From the NCBI GenBank assembly GCA_020081605.1, contig JAHREC010000045.1, forward strand, positions 1,054,001 to 1,118,000: DNA of 64,000 nucleotides, written 5' to 3'. Both the position numbers and the translations under genes were made by a program. The notes below the pieces were generated by a model. The model was given only the letters and a program-made list of their open reading frames with translations, searched no databases and was not told the DNA's origin. The DNA is from Albifimbria verrucaria. Its lineage: Eukaryota > Ascomycota > Sordariomycetes > Hypocreales > Stachybotryaceae. The first letter of the stretch is position 1, and the number at the start of each line of letters is the position of its first letter. Shown here in pieces: positions 29,313 to 40,020 of the stretch.

Positions 29313-31227
29313 TTAAAACCCACTCAGTAACATTTCAAATACTCCCCATACCTGCTGAAATGTTTTATGACCGTCTTTTGAACACTAATTGACAACCATC
29401 CTAAGATCTCTGAGTCAATACTCGGAAAAAGAATTGGTTGTGAAAAGAACAGGGTTGTGAAACTTACCATTGGGAAAAGAGTAGCAAACACTTTGATCTC
29501 TTCTGATTTTTCCGTGGCATGATGCTCCCACTGAAGCTCTAGTGCTGCTTTTCCAATCATACCGGCCATAGACAGCGGGACATATCTTCTTGCGAGGCAG
29601 TCATGGGCGCCTGCGCCAAATACAAGCCAATTTTTGGTCTTCGATTCAGCATCACCGGTAATCCAACGATCAGGGTCAAAGACATCAGGCTCAGGATAAA
29701 CATTGGGGTCATGTAGAGCCGGGTAACAAGAGGGAATGACCATAGAGCCTTTAGGCACGGTGTATTCTGGCGTGATGGGAAATCCCGAGTTGCCAGATAA
29801 GGAACAAAAATAACAGGCGGCCTGTGACGGAGGAGCTCCTTGATAACAGCGTTGGTATAAGTTAGTGACTCCAACATGGGAAGATCGAACGGTTTGTTTC
29901 TATCGCCGCCGCGCTCGGCAAGGTTCTCCTCGCGTAAGCGGTCGAGAACATCTGGGCGCTGGGCTAGGATCTGGAAAAGCCAGGTTGTGGCACTGCTAGA
30001 AGCATCCTGTGAAGCAAATAAGAAGGTAAAGAGTGTTTCCGAGATTTCTTCGTTAGTGAACTCGCGGATCAAATTTGATGGTTTTTCTGCGTCCGTTTCG
30101 CCAGCAGCGACTCGTTCGCGATAGTGGTTAGACTCCATCATGTGTAACACCCAATGATCCACGATACATTTCGGAGCAGCACCTTTGGCCATGTTCGCCT
30201 TGCACGCGGCTGCGCATCTGGCAAACTCGGCATGCACAGCATCAGCTATTCTCTTGCCCAACCATGGTTTGGTAAAGGGTATGTACAAAGAAAACGGTAC
30301 GTTGACTAGCTCAAGAGCGGCCGTGGCAAGGTAAAAGTCATCGCAGATCTTCTTAACAGCACTTTGGGAGATGTAGTCGCCAAAGAATGTGCGGCATGAG
30401 AGCGCACAGTTGATCTCGCGAAATAAGGTCATAAACTCTTTTGGTTTCCCTCCATTCTCCTCGCTGGCCGCGACAAATTTGTCAAAGTAATCAGCGAGCA
30501 CTTTCTCCTGAACAGGAAGATATGTTGCTAGGGCCTTGTTGGTGAAGAGTGGAGTTAATCCTCTTCGATACTCGGTATGTGCTTTGCCCTGGAGAAAGAC
30601 CCAGGCTTTGTGGCCTAGAATGTCTTTCGCAATGGGAACTATACACGGCTCTGTGTAAGTTGGCGATTTAAAAACTTTGTGGGCTAAATCTCGATCTGAA
30701 GCAAGGACGATAAATCTGCGAAATCACATGTAAGAACTTGTTCGAGAAGCCGGAGTCTTCCGTCAGGGATGTATTGTAATAGGTATTCGCATACTTGTGA
30801 AAGACAGATACACAGCTCAAAGGGCCGCTCGCCCACTGCGCAAGATAACCTTCAAACTTCGGATGGAGGGCTTGAATGAAGGGGCCCATGAGAGGAATTT
30901 TGAAGAGTGGACCAGCAATCGAGCCTTTGCGCTTGATGTACATTACTGAAGCATTGTTAGCGAACTGGAGAGCTAGTGTTCAAACCGACTGTACGCACTT
31001 TGGTCATAAGCAACGACACCAAATAGGATCGTAACGACCCATTGCCATGTAGTCAAGCCTCCAAGGGCAGTGGATAAGGCGGAATATAATGTGGAGGCTG
31101 TCAAACCATCTGATAGTAATGGTTGGCTAGGCTGAGCCGAAGTGACGTTTTGTGCCATGCTCAATGCCATTTTATCGGTATCAAACATTGGGAAATCATC
31201 GAAATCTCTTTGAAAGGGAGTTCGCAA
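29313..31227 (-). CDS. ERG5-like: Sterol C-22 desaturase-like cytochrome P450 (CYP61/ERG5 family)
   Basis: The family places a C22-C23 double bond in ergosterol synthesis in the ER. An N-terminal membrane helix (WQWVVTILFGVVAY) leads to KGSIAGPLFKIPLMGPF and WASGPLSCVSVF. The third exon has FKSPTYTEPC and WVFLQGKAHTEYRRGL. The I-helix reads FLFASQDASSSATTW, the hallmark of CYP61; then come KELLRHRPP, PALHDPNVYPEPDVFDPDRW and the heme loop FGAGAHDCLARRY with its cysteine. Introns at about 30716-30794 and between exons 1 and 2 (near 30940-31010) join in phase; a last intron near 29340-29470 gives an uncertain C-terminus. One base is missing at the G run 29777-29779, between the DFP and TPEYTVPKG elements. 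Fungi often hold more than one ERG5, and I cannot say which copy this is. It is divergent from a Zn2Cys6 gene. Confidence 0.88.
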
Positions 31228-31687
31228 CGGCCTTTATAGCTTTACACATGGGCCAAAGGCCAAAGTAGACCCCAGCCGTCCCTGTTCCGACCCCTTATAG
31301 CGAACAGCTAATTTCCTCGCTAAGACCTACCCGCTGCAACCATCAGTGGGCCTTTCTCCTCGAAATCGTGTGAGCAGGTCAAATGTTTTTTCCTTTCAAG
31401 TCACGATTCATGGGAGCGGCGACCCGCGATTGGTGATATCGCGCAACAGCAGTTCCCAGTTCAAGCCGTTGTGGAATCCTTCGATTGTCAGATAGCCAGA
31501 AGAGGACTAGACTCCGCAACCTGCAATGGAGCCTGTGGATAATCATTTGTCTGTGCAGCTTCGGAGTCTAGTCCTCTTCGGGCTGGCTTGTCGCAATATT
31601 TGAGGTGCATCGTACGTGTCTCGGTAATCTAGATGTTCGGCTCGTGGGCAAAGCTTCACAACTTAACTCCATCTTTTCCCCCTCAAC
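31228..31687. promoter_or_regulatory. Bidirectional promoter of the ERG5-like and Zn2Cys6 genes
   Basis: The 460 bases between two divergent starts. The main structure is the inverted repeat at 31495-31587, described separately. I see no convincing canonical sterol-response element. Confidence 0.4.
31495..31587. repeat. Inverted repeat with 17 bp perfect arms
   Basis: The arm at 31500-31516 (AAGAGGACTAGACTCCG) is matched exactly by its reverse complement at 31562-31578. Outside the arms GCCAG (31495-31499) pairs with CTGGC (31583-31587) across a three-base bulge. The 45-base loop is unpaired. It may be a hairpin, a dimeric factor site or the ends of a very small element; no target-site duplication is evident. 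Confidence 0.85.
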
Positions 31688-33337
31688 ATGCGCCCAAGTC
31701 TTCGTCGCTCTTGTGCAACGTGCGCCAGGTCGAAACATAGCTGCGACCTGCGAACGCCGCGTTGCTCACGATGTGTCAAGCGCAAGGTGCAGTGCTCTTA
31801 CGCGAACGAGCCCTGGGTAGCGCCAAGTAGTGGCCAAGGCCCGGCGGCGCTTGAGTCTCAGCAAAATCTACCAGAGACGTCTGTCCGTTTGACGAGTTGC
31901 GTGCTGGGATCTCTCGATCCATTCGAATCGTATCCTCAGACCCGGTTGCCCCGGGAGCAGGTCGAAAGACTCATCCATAGATGTATGTATCCAGTGATTC
32001 CTCAACACGACCGCCCAGCACAACTCACCAACTCAGTTCTTCATAAAATCGCTTTCCAGTACTATCCCTTGATCTGAGCGCGACGTCCAATCCATTCCTG
32101 GTATCCTGGTGGCCCTTCGCACTGGGTGACCCGGCGCTGTTCCACGTGTCGCTGCAAACAGCATGCCTCGACGAGGAGCTATCGGCCCAGAAGGGTTTCT
32201 GGACCTCCGAAATACTCATGGCTGACTCCGTGGCCCTTTTGCGTCGTAAGGTTGGGAGCAACACCCTCGCCGTGCAGGATGGGACCATGAACTCCATAAT
32301 CACTTTGGCAGCCATCGAAGTAAGCCACTTCCCCGGCCTTGTCTCCCAAATAGAGTTTTCGTTTGTCAACGTAGTGCTGATGCTGGTGATTGCTAGTTTG
32401 GCAAAGGTAACATTCAGATCAGTGAGATGCATATTCGTGGGTTAAAAAGACTAGTTGCCATGAGGGGCGGCATCAATTCAGTCAGGCAGACTAGCCCTCT
32501 TACAGCAAGGATGATCTGCTGGTAGGTCATGAAAGAACAGTCCGTCGAGCCTTAATGGATCATAACATTCATTCTAGGGTCTCGATGCTTGTTATGGGGC
32601 GGCCTCAATTCGCAACGCAAGACGACGCTGGCATTGGCGACGGAATCCCACCCATCTCAGAATGGCAATTGGACATCAACGCACCCGTAAATGATGGGAT
32701 CGACTTGATTGGCGGGCATCTTGATGAAGCCGTAGGGAACGTATTCGTTCGACTTCGACACGTTTTCCAACGGGCACAACAAATATCATTACCGGCCACA
32801 CAACTTCACGACCTAACGTGCTTCGTCATCCATCGCTTGTTGCTTTGCGCGCCTAGTGTGCCAAAGCTAGACACATCAACGGTCACTGAATGTTTACGCT
32901 ACGCAATCATCCTGTTTATGTTTGTTATACAAGGCCCCACGTATTATTCACATGCAGTTCTTCTCGATACAATGATTGGTCACTTGAAACAGAATCTAAA
33001 GGAATACCGCTCGACACCTCGAACTCAGGATTCTTTGTTGGTGTGGATTCTTACTGCGGGAATGGCGGCGTCAATTGGGACGCAGCATTACACTTTCTTC
33101 GTTGAGGCGGCACAAGAGGCATCAATTGTGATGCAATTAAATAGCTGGAATGATGCATTTGTACATATAGAAAGAGTTTTATGGTTAGCGAGACCAGACA
33201 GCGAGAGCATCTTCCGACCTCATTGGGAATTTGTACTTGGTGCTGGAGAAGAAGAGGCAGCAGCAGGGCAGTCAGGGCCTCTCAGCAATCTGCCGGAGAC
33301 CCCGATAGAACGCTTAGGCATCAACAGTATAAGTTGA
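31688..33337 (+). CDS. Zn2Cys6 fungal transcription factor
   Basis: A nuclear DNA-binding regulator. The start at 31688 puts the binuclear zinc cluster right at the N-terminus: CATCARSKHSC followed by CSRCVKRKVQC, with spacing C-x2-C-x6-C-x6-C-x2-C-x6-C. The linker is proline- and glutamine-rich. The middle region contains WWPFALGDPALFHVSLQTA and a helix around MADSVALLRRKVG, typical of the fungal-specific regulatory domain. The C-terminal part is helical and ends at 33337. Introns are likely at about 32320-32406 and 32522-32577. The frame breaks near 32070 (TT before GATCTG), and another base is missing at the first intron junction. It is divergent from the ERG5-like P450 and so could control it, but this rests on position only. 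It is 14 kb from the PKS and not obviously its regulator. Confidence 0.85.
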
Positions 33338-34148
33338 AATTCCTCCAAGCCTCTCAAATGGTCAGCTGGGGTCAGAGAACGCAGCCGACGTCGCCAAGTC
33401 AACTTGAGATGACGTGACGCGGGGAGAAGGCTGGCTCTGTATAACCGATGCTACTGGAAACTTCGGTGTCGATTGCCAATTAGTCGACGGCCGGTTCCTT
33501 GGCATCGGATCGTACGCACCCAACTGAAGTTTCAGAGGCTGAGCTGACCATACATACAGACGGACGCGTGGATCCCCGCACTCTTTGTCCAGTGGGAATC
33601 AAAGGACCCAGGCCACGCTAACGTAGCCCGGGGCTTGCCCGCTTTCATCTCAGATCGTGGAGGGCCCATGTTATCCACCACCATCGCCGGGTATACAAAG
33701 ATCACAGGCCAACCGGCAAGTCCCTTGCTGCATCCTCGCACTTCTTCGGAGTACCGATACACCCTTGGCCAGGTAGTAAAGGTGCCGATCGGCCTTGGCA
33801 TGGGCACACTAGATCAGGAAGTTTGCGACTTAGAAATCATGTAACCATTGACAAAGCCTTATGTGAGCCATCTTTACGCGATGAGAAGCCTCCATTCAAT
33901 GGCCAGATCCCTGATTTGCACATGCACTGCCTCGATGAAGAGACGGGCTGGTGGTGTCATGAATCATCAAACTCGGCTGGAAGCCACCTAGCATCGCATT
34001 AACTAGAATGGCGCGGACAAAGGACTGAGAGCACCAAAAACGACCTTAAATGTGAAGGTTTCGTCCCTGTTGAGAGATTGTTGTCTCCCCAGATCAGGCA
34101 CACACCAGACTGTCGATACTCGAGTTCAAGTACGCAACGGCTGCAAAC
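33338..34148. other. Intergenic with a possible gene fragment
   Basis: Between the Zn2Cys6 and fasciclin genes. From about 33541 to 33843 the plus strand stays open and reads like protein (WIPALFVQWESKDPGHANV, ISDRGGPMLSTTIAGY, TSSEYRYTLGQVV), preceded by an acceptor-like CATACAG. No family is recognised, and no matching upstream exon is clear, so it may be the tail of a lost gene. Confidence 0.35.
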
Positions 34149-35474
34149 ATGTTCAAGTCCCTTTCTCTAGTACCATTTGCTTTCTTTGGCGCCTCGGTTG
34201 CCCAAAGCGGTCTAACAGACCTCATCGGATCGCAAAATGATCTAAGCAGGCTGGCCCAGATCCTCGGACAAGTTCCCGACCTCGCACAGTCTTTGGCTGG
34301 CTTGTCGAATGTCACGATTCTCGCCCCGGTCAACTCGGCGTTTGATCGTATCCTGAACACTACACAAGGAAGAAATCTGTCGACCGATTCCATTCAAGCT
34401 CTCCTGGCATACCACGTAATCAACGGCACCTATGTCTCAGCGAACATCACCGAGGTCCCGACCTTTGTCCCAACTCTCCTCAATCAGTCCTTCACCGTGA
34501 ACAATCAAGCTGTAACGAACGTCACCCAGGGCCAAAACCTGGGGCTGGTCCTTGATAAGGAGGATGGAGACGATCAAGGCAAGGCTGTCGTTGTGTCAGG
34601 AGAACTCCAAACCGCGAATGTCGTTCAGGCAGTATGTTTTAAATCAACCTTGACGCATACCAAACTCATGCTAATCTCGGCTTCCCAATAGGACATTCAG
34701 CAGGGCGGCTTCACAGTCCACAAGATCGACCGAGTTCTCACTCTCCCTGTTGACTTTTCTCAGACAGGCACAGCTCTAGGCTTGTCAGCAGCTGTTGGCG
34801 CACTCGAGGCTACCGACTTGGCTGATACAGTCAACACTGTCGAGAACCTGACAATCTTCGCTCCCAACAACGATGCCTTCAAGGCAATTGGCTCTGCCTT
34901 CGCCAATGCCAGCCAAGAGACCCTGCAGACTGTTCTACAATACCATGCCATCGCCGGCTCCGTTGTGTTTTCTCCTCAGATTACCAACACGAGCGTGCAA
35001 ACTCTGCAGGGTAACAACATCAACCTTACCGTTATTGATGGCACCGTATTTGTCAACTCGGCCAAGGTGGTTCTGCCAAATGTCATTCTGTCTAATGGCG
35101 TCCTCCATGTTATTGATGGGTGATTATCTCAAACCTTCAAAGAGTACGTGTGTTTGATACTGACCACTTACATGTAGTGTTCTGAACCCCAACGGCCAGA
35201 GCGACCCAAACAATCTGAACCCTGATAGCACACCATCTGCTGCCTTCTCGGGCGCCAGCTCTGTTACCGACGTTCCATTTACATCTGCAGCTCCTCCGCA
35301 TCCTCAACTATTAGCGTTCCGAATGTTGTCACTGAGGCCCCAGCAGTTCCCACTGGAGGCGCAGGTGGAGGTTCTGGAAACGGTGGTGACGCAACTGGAG
35401 CTGCTCCTATCGCCTCGCCCTATGCGGCCCTCAAGGTTGGAGCTCTACTTGCAGGTGCCTACATGGTTCTCTAA
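34149..35474 (+). CDS. Fasciclin (FAS1)-domain protein, secreted and probably GPI-anchored
   Basis: A cell-surface adhesion-type protein. The signal peptide (MFKSLSLVPFAFFGASVAQS) is followed by two FAS1 repeats: the first with NVTILAPVNSAFDRIL and LLAYHVINGTYV, the second with NLTIFAPNNDAFKAIG, VLQYHAIAGSVVF and NGVLHVIDG. Many NxT/NxS sites suggest heavy N-glycosylation. The C-terminal part is rich in serine, glycine and alanine and ends in a hydrophobic segment (AALKVGALLAGAYMVL), which fits a GPI signal. Introns at about 34632-34691 and 35120-35178 join in phase. The frame breaks near 35287 within the Ser/Ala-rich tail, where one G seems missing; reading past it yields the GPI-type end at 35474. 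No enzymatic activity is expected. Confidence 0.88.
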
Positions 35475-35850
35475 ACTGTGTATGCATACTTTAGCGGATT
35501 GTTTGACTCTTGGCAGAGGCTTTAATGATGAAGAGAGTGCCTTTAAGCTTCCTGTAGCTTCTAGTAATATTGAATAGTAGTTGTTGCTGCAGAAAAGTAG
35601 TAATATTTGGCAATATTTATTCTTCGATAGGTCCATAACAAATGTTACTTATACATAACTGAACCTTGACATTGCACGATGTCCCCTTGATCACGCAGGG
35701 GCAAAGCCTAGATAGTAACAGGCTATAGCCTGATAAGCACATATAGGTTTCTCCGACTTCAAACGCCAAGTCATAGCTATGAATATAGACATCAGCGTAA
35801 TAGAATGTGATTCAGCAATCAGCACAGAGAAAGTATAAATTATGCAGCTT
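35475..35850. other. Spacer between converging genes
   Basis: AT-rich tail-to-tail spacer between the fasciclin and HET genes. Nothing coding is seen. Confidence 0.5.
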
Positions 35851-38163
35851 TCATTCTAAGGTAAAGTCTTCTTCGAACTGGCCATCCCTCTTGAGGAGGG
35901 CCTCTCCGTCCATCATCCCATCACAATAGGCTTCACCTACGTATGAAAAGATCTCTTTCAAATCACCCTGGCTGGATTTGGGTTCCGGTCGTATAATATG
36001 CGGTACCGTGCTGCCTAGGAAGACGACGACAAGGTCTCCAGACTTCATGCTCTCAGGACCCAAGCCAACGTAGCCATTTGAAGTACGATAGAGCTTTCGC
36101 TTCGCATTTTTATATATATTCGTTGTGAACGTATTCATACTTTGGCTTACCAATGAGTCAGAATCCAAGCCGAATCGATCCATGGCAGCTTTGTGACGAC
36201 TGGCTATGGGCTTGTCCCTGGGCTTCAGATCAACCTTCGATATGCTTCTCCGAAATTTGACGTACCAAGGAGTCCAAGAAACAGCCAATGAAGCAGCGAA
36301 TACACATATAATATCCGTTATGAAGGTAGCAGCACCACTCATGAACTTCCTACCTGCTGATACCGGTTCGGAAGCTATGAAGCTCATGATTTCCCAAGTT
36401 GAAATCGGTGTTGCGTACCAAGGAACAATTCCAATGGTCCGAATGATACGACTAATGTGGTAGGACTCAATCGTATTGTCATTGTGAATAACTGCGTCTC
36501 CCATTCGCTCCAAGATTTGATGGACCTCTTCTGTCTTTTGACGGCCAAGGTCATCTCCCAACTCGTCTGTGAGCTCTTTCAGAGTAAGACCAGCATCAGA
36601 GATTCGAAGAAACGCCAATGTATCATCCTCACTGTTGGCAGATGAAGTAGACTGCCGACTCACTGTTGCATCTCTGATAATCTCCCGTGCTTCAGAAAAA
36701 AATCTTTTCAGTGAGCGATAGTCTAGACTATCCACTATACCGGATGCCTCATTGAGAGTGTGCATTAACATGTGTTCTCCAACCTTAATGGCATTGCCTA
36801 TTCGGACACCCTGTAGTGTCAAGCGGCCGTTTAATGAGTCGTAGTGAATTTGTTGAGCATCTATAGAACCACCTGCTGTAAATATAGGATCTGAAAGACG
36901 CCTATAGCTGTGGGGTATCCTTAGTGACATGGACCAGTCTGGGACCCAGGATGGAAGCTCGGGTAGAGATGTGCGTTTTGGAGCTTGTGAGAACAACAGG
37001 ACATCCATGTTCTGTCGCATGAAAATAACAGCAGCATCAGAGTATACGCGAGTAACTCCGATTCCATAGTCTACCCCTAGAGCCCTGCGTAGCGCATCGT
37101 CATCTGCTGTGAGCCCATAAAGTCCAAATAGTCTATCTTCTGCGAGGGTAGCGCCAACTTTGTCGTTCTCGTTATTAACATTATATTTTAATACAATGTC
37201 ATACAGGCCTTGGCGAGCTTTGGTTTGATGGATGGCTTTTCGTTCCTGGGTTATTCGTCTAAGCCCAACACCGACTTCCAAGATATGCTCTCGTTTTTGG
37301 ATTTCCTTTCGGGAAACCGGTTTCGTCAAGTTTCTTAGCCAATGAGTGTTATAAAGACTAAAGAAGAGCGCTCCACTGCGAAAGCAGTCGAAACAGAGTT
37401 GCTGCTGACCACAAGCCAGCATCAGACCTGGGGCGAGGCAAGCTTCCTGTATAGTCCACAATCGATTGAACCAGGTCCGTTCCAAAACATCGATAGCCCC
37501 ATCCAGAGGATATTGCTCCCCATAGTGCGATATCAGCTCAAGTAAATCATCCCTGTCTTCTTTTTCACTTTCTGTTACATCTCGTGATGGATCCATGACC
37601 GCATCGAACACGTTCATGAATTGGCCCACCCTTGGTCCAATTACACGACTGAGGATACCTTCACCAGTGACCTTCCTAATGTATGAAAAGTATTCATCAG
37701 AGGCTCGGGTCCCAGGGCCAAGCCACACAATGGTCCGATTGCAAACAGAGTAAATATCTTTCATAAGTCCCACCTGGTGGGCCTTTTCGGAGTTGTCGTT
37801 CTGGTTGATGCATATCTGGTCGACAAAAAGCAGACCGGTTTGGTTAGCTTCTAAATCAAACAAAGCGAGTTCTAGTTGTTTGAAGATTTTCAGCTCTCTT
37901 GGTCCATCCTCGGTTTCCACAATGACGGTGCGATCTGGTGTGGTCTGCCCTTTGGGGGTATTCCATGCGTACGACAACGCATCATAGTGGACTCCTGAGT
38001 CGAGATCGACATCAATGATCTCTATTCGTGGTATTTGGGAAAACCGAAGTGGCGAAGCCCTTTGAGGTTTCAAAATGCGAATTGCACGAAAGATCTTCGA
38101 TGACTTTGGTATGGGCGTGTATCCGAACGCAGGCAAGGTGCCAGTAGTAAACAAAGACATCAT
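35851..38163 (-). CDS. HET-domain protein (heterokaryon incompatibility family)
   Basis: A 770-residue intronless frame. The N-terminal third carries the HET domain: YDALSYAWNTPKG, LLFVDQICINQND, QVGLMKDIYSVCNRTIVWLG and, further on, WFNRLWTIQEACLAP. HET proteins trigger cell death when genetically different hyphae fuse, and are widely seen as fungal NLR-like or TIR-like immune modules. The rest resembles the common HET companion region, with RLFGLYGLTADDDALR, LPELPSWVPDWSM and GYVGLGPESMKSGDLVVVFLG near the C-terminus. No NACHT, ankyrin, WD40 or membrane module is evident. The ATG at 38163 is chosen; the longer frame begins two codons upstream with a non-ATG codon. This is the only long gene in the window with no frameshift. 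Which allele or partner it recognises is unknown. Confidence 0.93.
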   Translation of the reverse strand: MMSLFTTGTLPAFGYTPIPKSSKIFRAIRILKPQRASPLRFSQIPRIEIIDVDLDSGVHYDALSYAWNTPKGQTTPDRTVIVETEDGPRELKIFKQLELALFDLEANQTGLLFVDQICINQNDNSEKAHQVGLMKDIYSVCNRTIVWLGPGTRASDEYFSYIRKVTGEGILSRVIGPRVGQFMNVFDAVMDPSRDVTESEKEDRDDLLELISHYGEQYPLDGAIDVLERTWFNRLWTIQEACLAPGLMLACGQQQLCFDCFRSGALFFSLYNTHWLRNLTKPVSRKEIQKREHILEVGVGLRRITQERKAIHQTKARQGLYDIVLKYNVNNENDKVGATLAEDRLFGLYGLTADDDALRRALGVDYGIGVTRVYSDAAVIFMRQNMDVLLFSQAPKRTSLPELPSWVPDWSMSLRIPHSYRRLSDPIFTAGGSIDAQQIHYDSLNGRLTLQGVRIGNAIKVGEHMLMHTLNEASGIVDSLDYRSLKRFFSEAREIIRDATVSRQSTSSANSEDDTLAFLRISDAGLTLKELTDELGDDLGRQKTEEVHQILERMGDAVIHNDNTIESYHISRIIRTIGIVPWYATPISTWEIMSFIASEPVSAGRKFMSGAATFITDIICVFAASLAVSWTPWYVKFRRSISKVDLKPRDKPIASRHKAAMDRFGLDSDSLVSQSMNTFTTNIYKNAKRKLYRTSNGYVGLGPESMKSGDLVVVFLGSTVPHIIRPEPKSSQGDLKEIFSYVGEAYCDGMMDGEALLKRDGQFEEDFTLE

Positions 38164-38539
38164 TGACAATACCGGAACGGCCTTATATGCACTGGATGTC
38201 GATCAGAGCTCCTTTAGGGCAAGCACTCCCGCAAACCGCATTTAAGAAGTGATAGATTGAGGGGGCGTGGTGTAGGCATTGGGCCCAGAGCTGGTGGAGG
38301 AGCTGAAAACTCCCACGTGACTAGCATTCTATAGCTGACAAGGATCAATAATGTAGAGAAATAAAAACATCGCTTGATTTCTAAAACACGAGAGGTATCC
38401 TGCTGAAGCTGTGACTCTACAATAACCGCAAACAAGGGACACGTCTCCTTTGACGACGTGAACATAACCAGGGGCCCACCAACACGCTTTATCATAACCT
38501 ACTCATCTCGCATTAATTTTGAATCATTCACAGTAATGG
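38164..38539. other. Spacer upstream of the HET gene
   Basis: Promoter region of the HET gene and 3' end of the glycosyltransferase gene. No coding frame is supported. Confidence 0.45.
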
Positions 38540-39518
38540 TTAAGGCCTTCCAGCCTCGACCTGGTCTTGGTACAGGTGAGCCCAGGGTAGCCAACCTGCA
38601 TATGCGCCCTCTGTGCCGTTACTCTCGGGGCTTGCCCTCCAGAGAATGCCCAGTGTGGGAGGGCCAAATAACTTGGCAGAAAGCCCGTCAGAAAACTTCA
38701 GACGCCAACTGCTTTGGTCTTGAGACCCTTCGAGGTTCGACTGCCGCGATGCGGATAGGTTGGGTTGGGACTGGCCATTTCCATGACCCATCTCAATCAT
38801 GCTGGATAGCAAGCACTTTTCTCTGACGTATTTGAGTGCATCCAGGGAATTCGACTCGTCAAACCAACGCTGGGCGGATTCCATGGTTCGCATCTTGGTA
38901 GTGCTGTTATTCTTATCTTCCCAAAACTTGAGTAAAATCTTGTGCGCACGGAGAACCAGTGGACTGTCTGGCACTGATACCATGGCAAAGTTCACAATCG
39001 AAATGCCATCCGCAGGACTGCCCGTCGTGAAGCCCGCAAAGTCATACTGTGACTTCGGGTTGGATATGTGCTTTTCCCACAGCCCATCGAGATCTCCAAG
39101 CTCTGAGATGCCGACGTCGAGATAGACGCCACCATATTTGAGCAAAAGAGGGTATCGAAACAGGTCCGACATATGTTGCGACACTTGCGCACCGTCGAGG
39201 CGGCCGTCAATGAGCGCCTGGGGAACGACAGACGGCGAAGCAATGTCGATGTAGCGCGAGATATTTAGTTGGGAGTCAGGAACAGTATCAAGGACGTAGA
39301 TATTCCATCCTAGAGGCGAGAACCGACCAAACCATTCCAGCACATTGTGCAGAAGGTGTGGCAGGAGTGTTTCAATGCCAGTATTCCAAAACGCGAAGAT
39401 GGATTTGGAACCCTGAGTAGGCGTAGTCGGTGAGACTAGGGGTGTGGTAATGGACCCCGTCCGCGTCTGTCAGACCCGAGGAACTGGGTATCGTGCCTGT
39501 GTTCTGAGGACGTTTCAT
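38540..39518 (-). CDS. Capsular-polysaccharide-synthesis-like glycosyltransferase
   Basis: Resembles the Caps_synth/GT32-like group, whose fungal members are poorly studied. Readable landmarks are SIFAFWNTGIETLLPHLL near the N-terminus, DLFRYPLLLKYGGVYLDVG (acceptor/metal-type loop of the family, here with a single aspartate rather than DxD), YDFAGFTTGSPADG and a C-terminal WLPWAHLYQDQ. The start is taken at 39518 (MKRPQNTGTIPSSSG). Between 39400 and 39420 the frame changes; this is either two missing G residues in the GGG at the junction or a small intron ending in CTACTCAG. No signal peptide is evident. Donor and acceptor sugars are unknown. It is transcribed in the same direction as the HET gene. 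Confidence 0.7.
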
Positions 39519-40020
39519 TGTTGACTAGAAAAGAAAGATCTCTAAGAATGGTATCTTCTCCTAAACAGTCGGCTGAGTGGTCATCGTAAGACTGAAACCA
39601 TTGCGATATACTTATGGACAGAATGTGTTCGAAGAGCCTGGTGACGGAAACAAGGACACAATCTTGCTCACTATGAGTCGAACTAACATGCTACGTAATG
39701 TGCCAACTTGACGAGTCCCCACTCTTTCCCTTTGGAGGTCCCTTGTTCCAAGCAGTGGTCTGTAATTCGTTCGCTGTCAGCATGTTGGTCGGGCAACATA
39801 TCCTTTTTAGCTCAATTTGCACCATGTGCCAGGGATAAATGTCGCTTGGGTCCCTGCTAAATCCATCATGAAGCAAAATCACCCCCTACATGCATGCAAG
39901 TGTCACCACGTTCCGGTCACCTGTGCGAAATTATACTGGAATCAGACCCTTTCGGCTATATTGACCATACGAAGTAGAATCAGGCCCAACTCGAACGGAT
40001 GCTACCTCGTTTTAGATGAA
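39519..40020. other. Spacer upstream of the glycosyltransferase gene
   Basis: Intergenic; should contain the glycosyltransferase promoter. A short minus-strand frame near 39690-39880 has no recognisable features. Confidence 0.4.

Noticed and set aside
31495..31587. CRISPR-like or tRNA-like structure
   Set aside because: A single inverted repeat in a eukaryotic promoter; there is no array, and the fold lacks tRNA arms and an anticodon loop.
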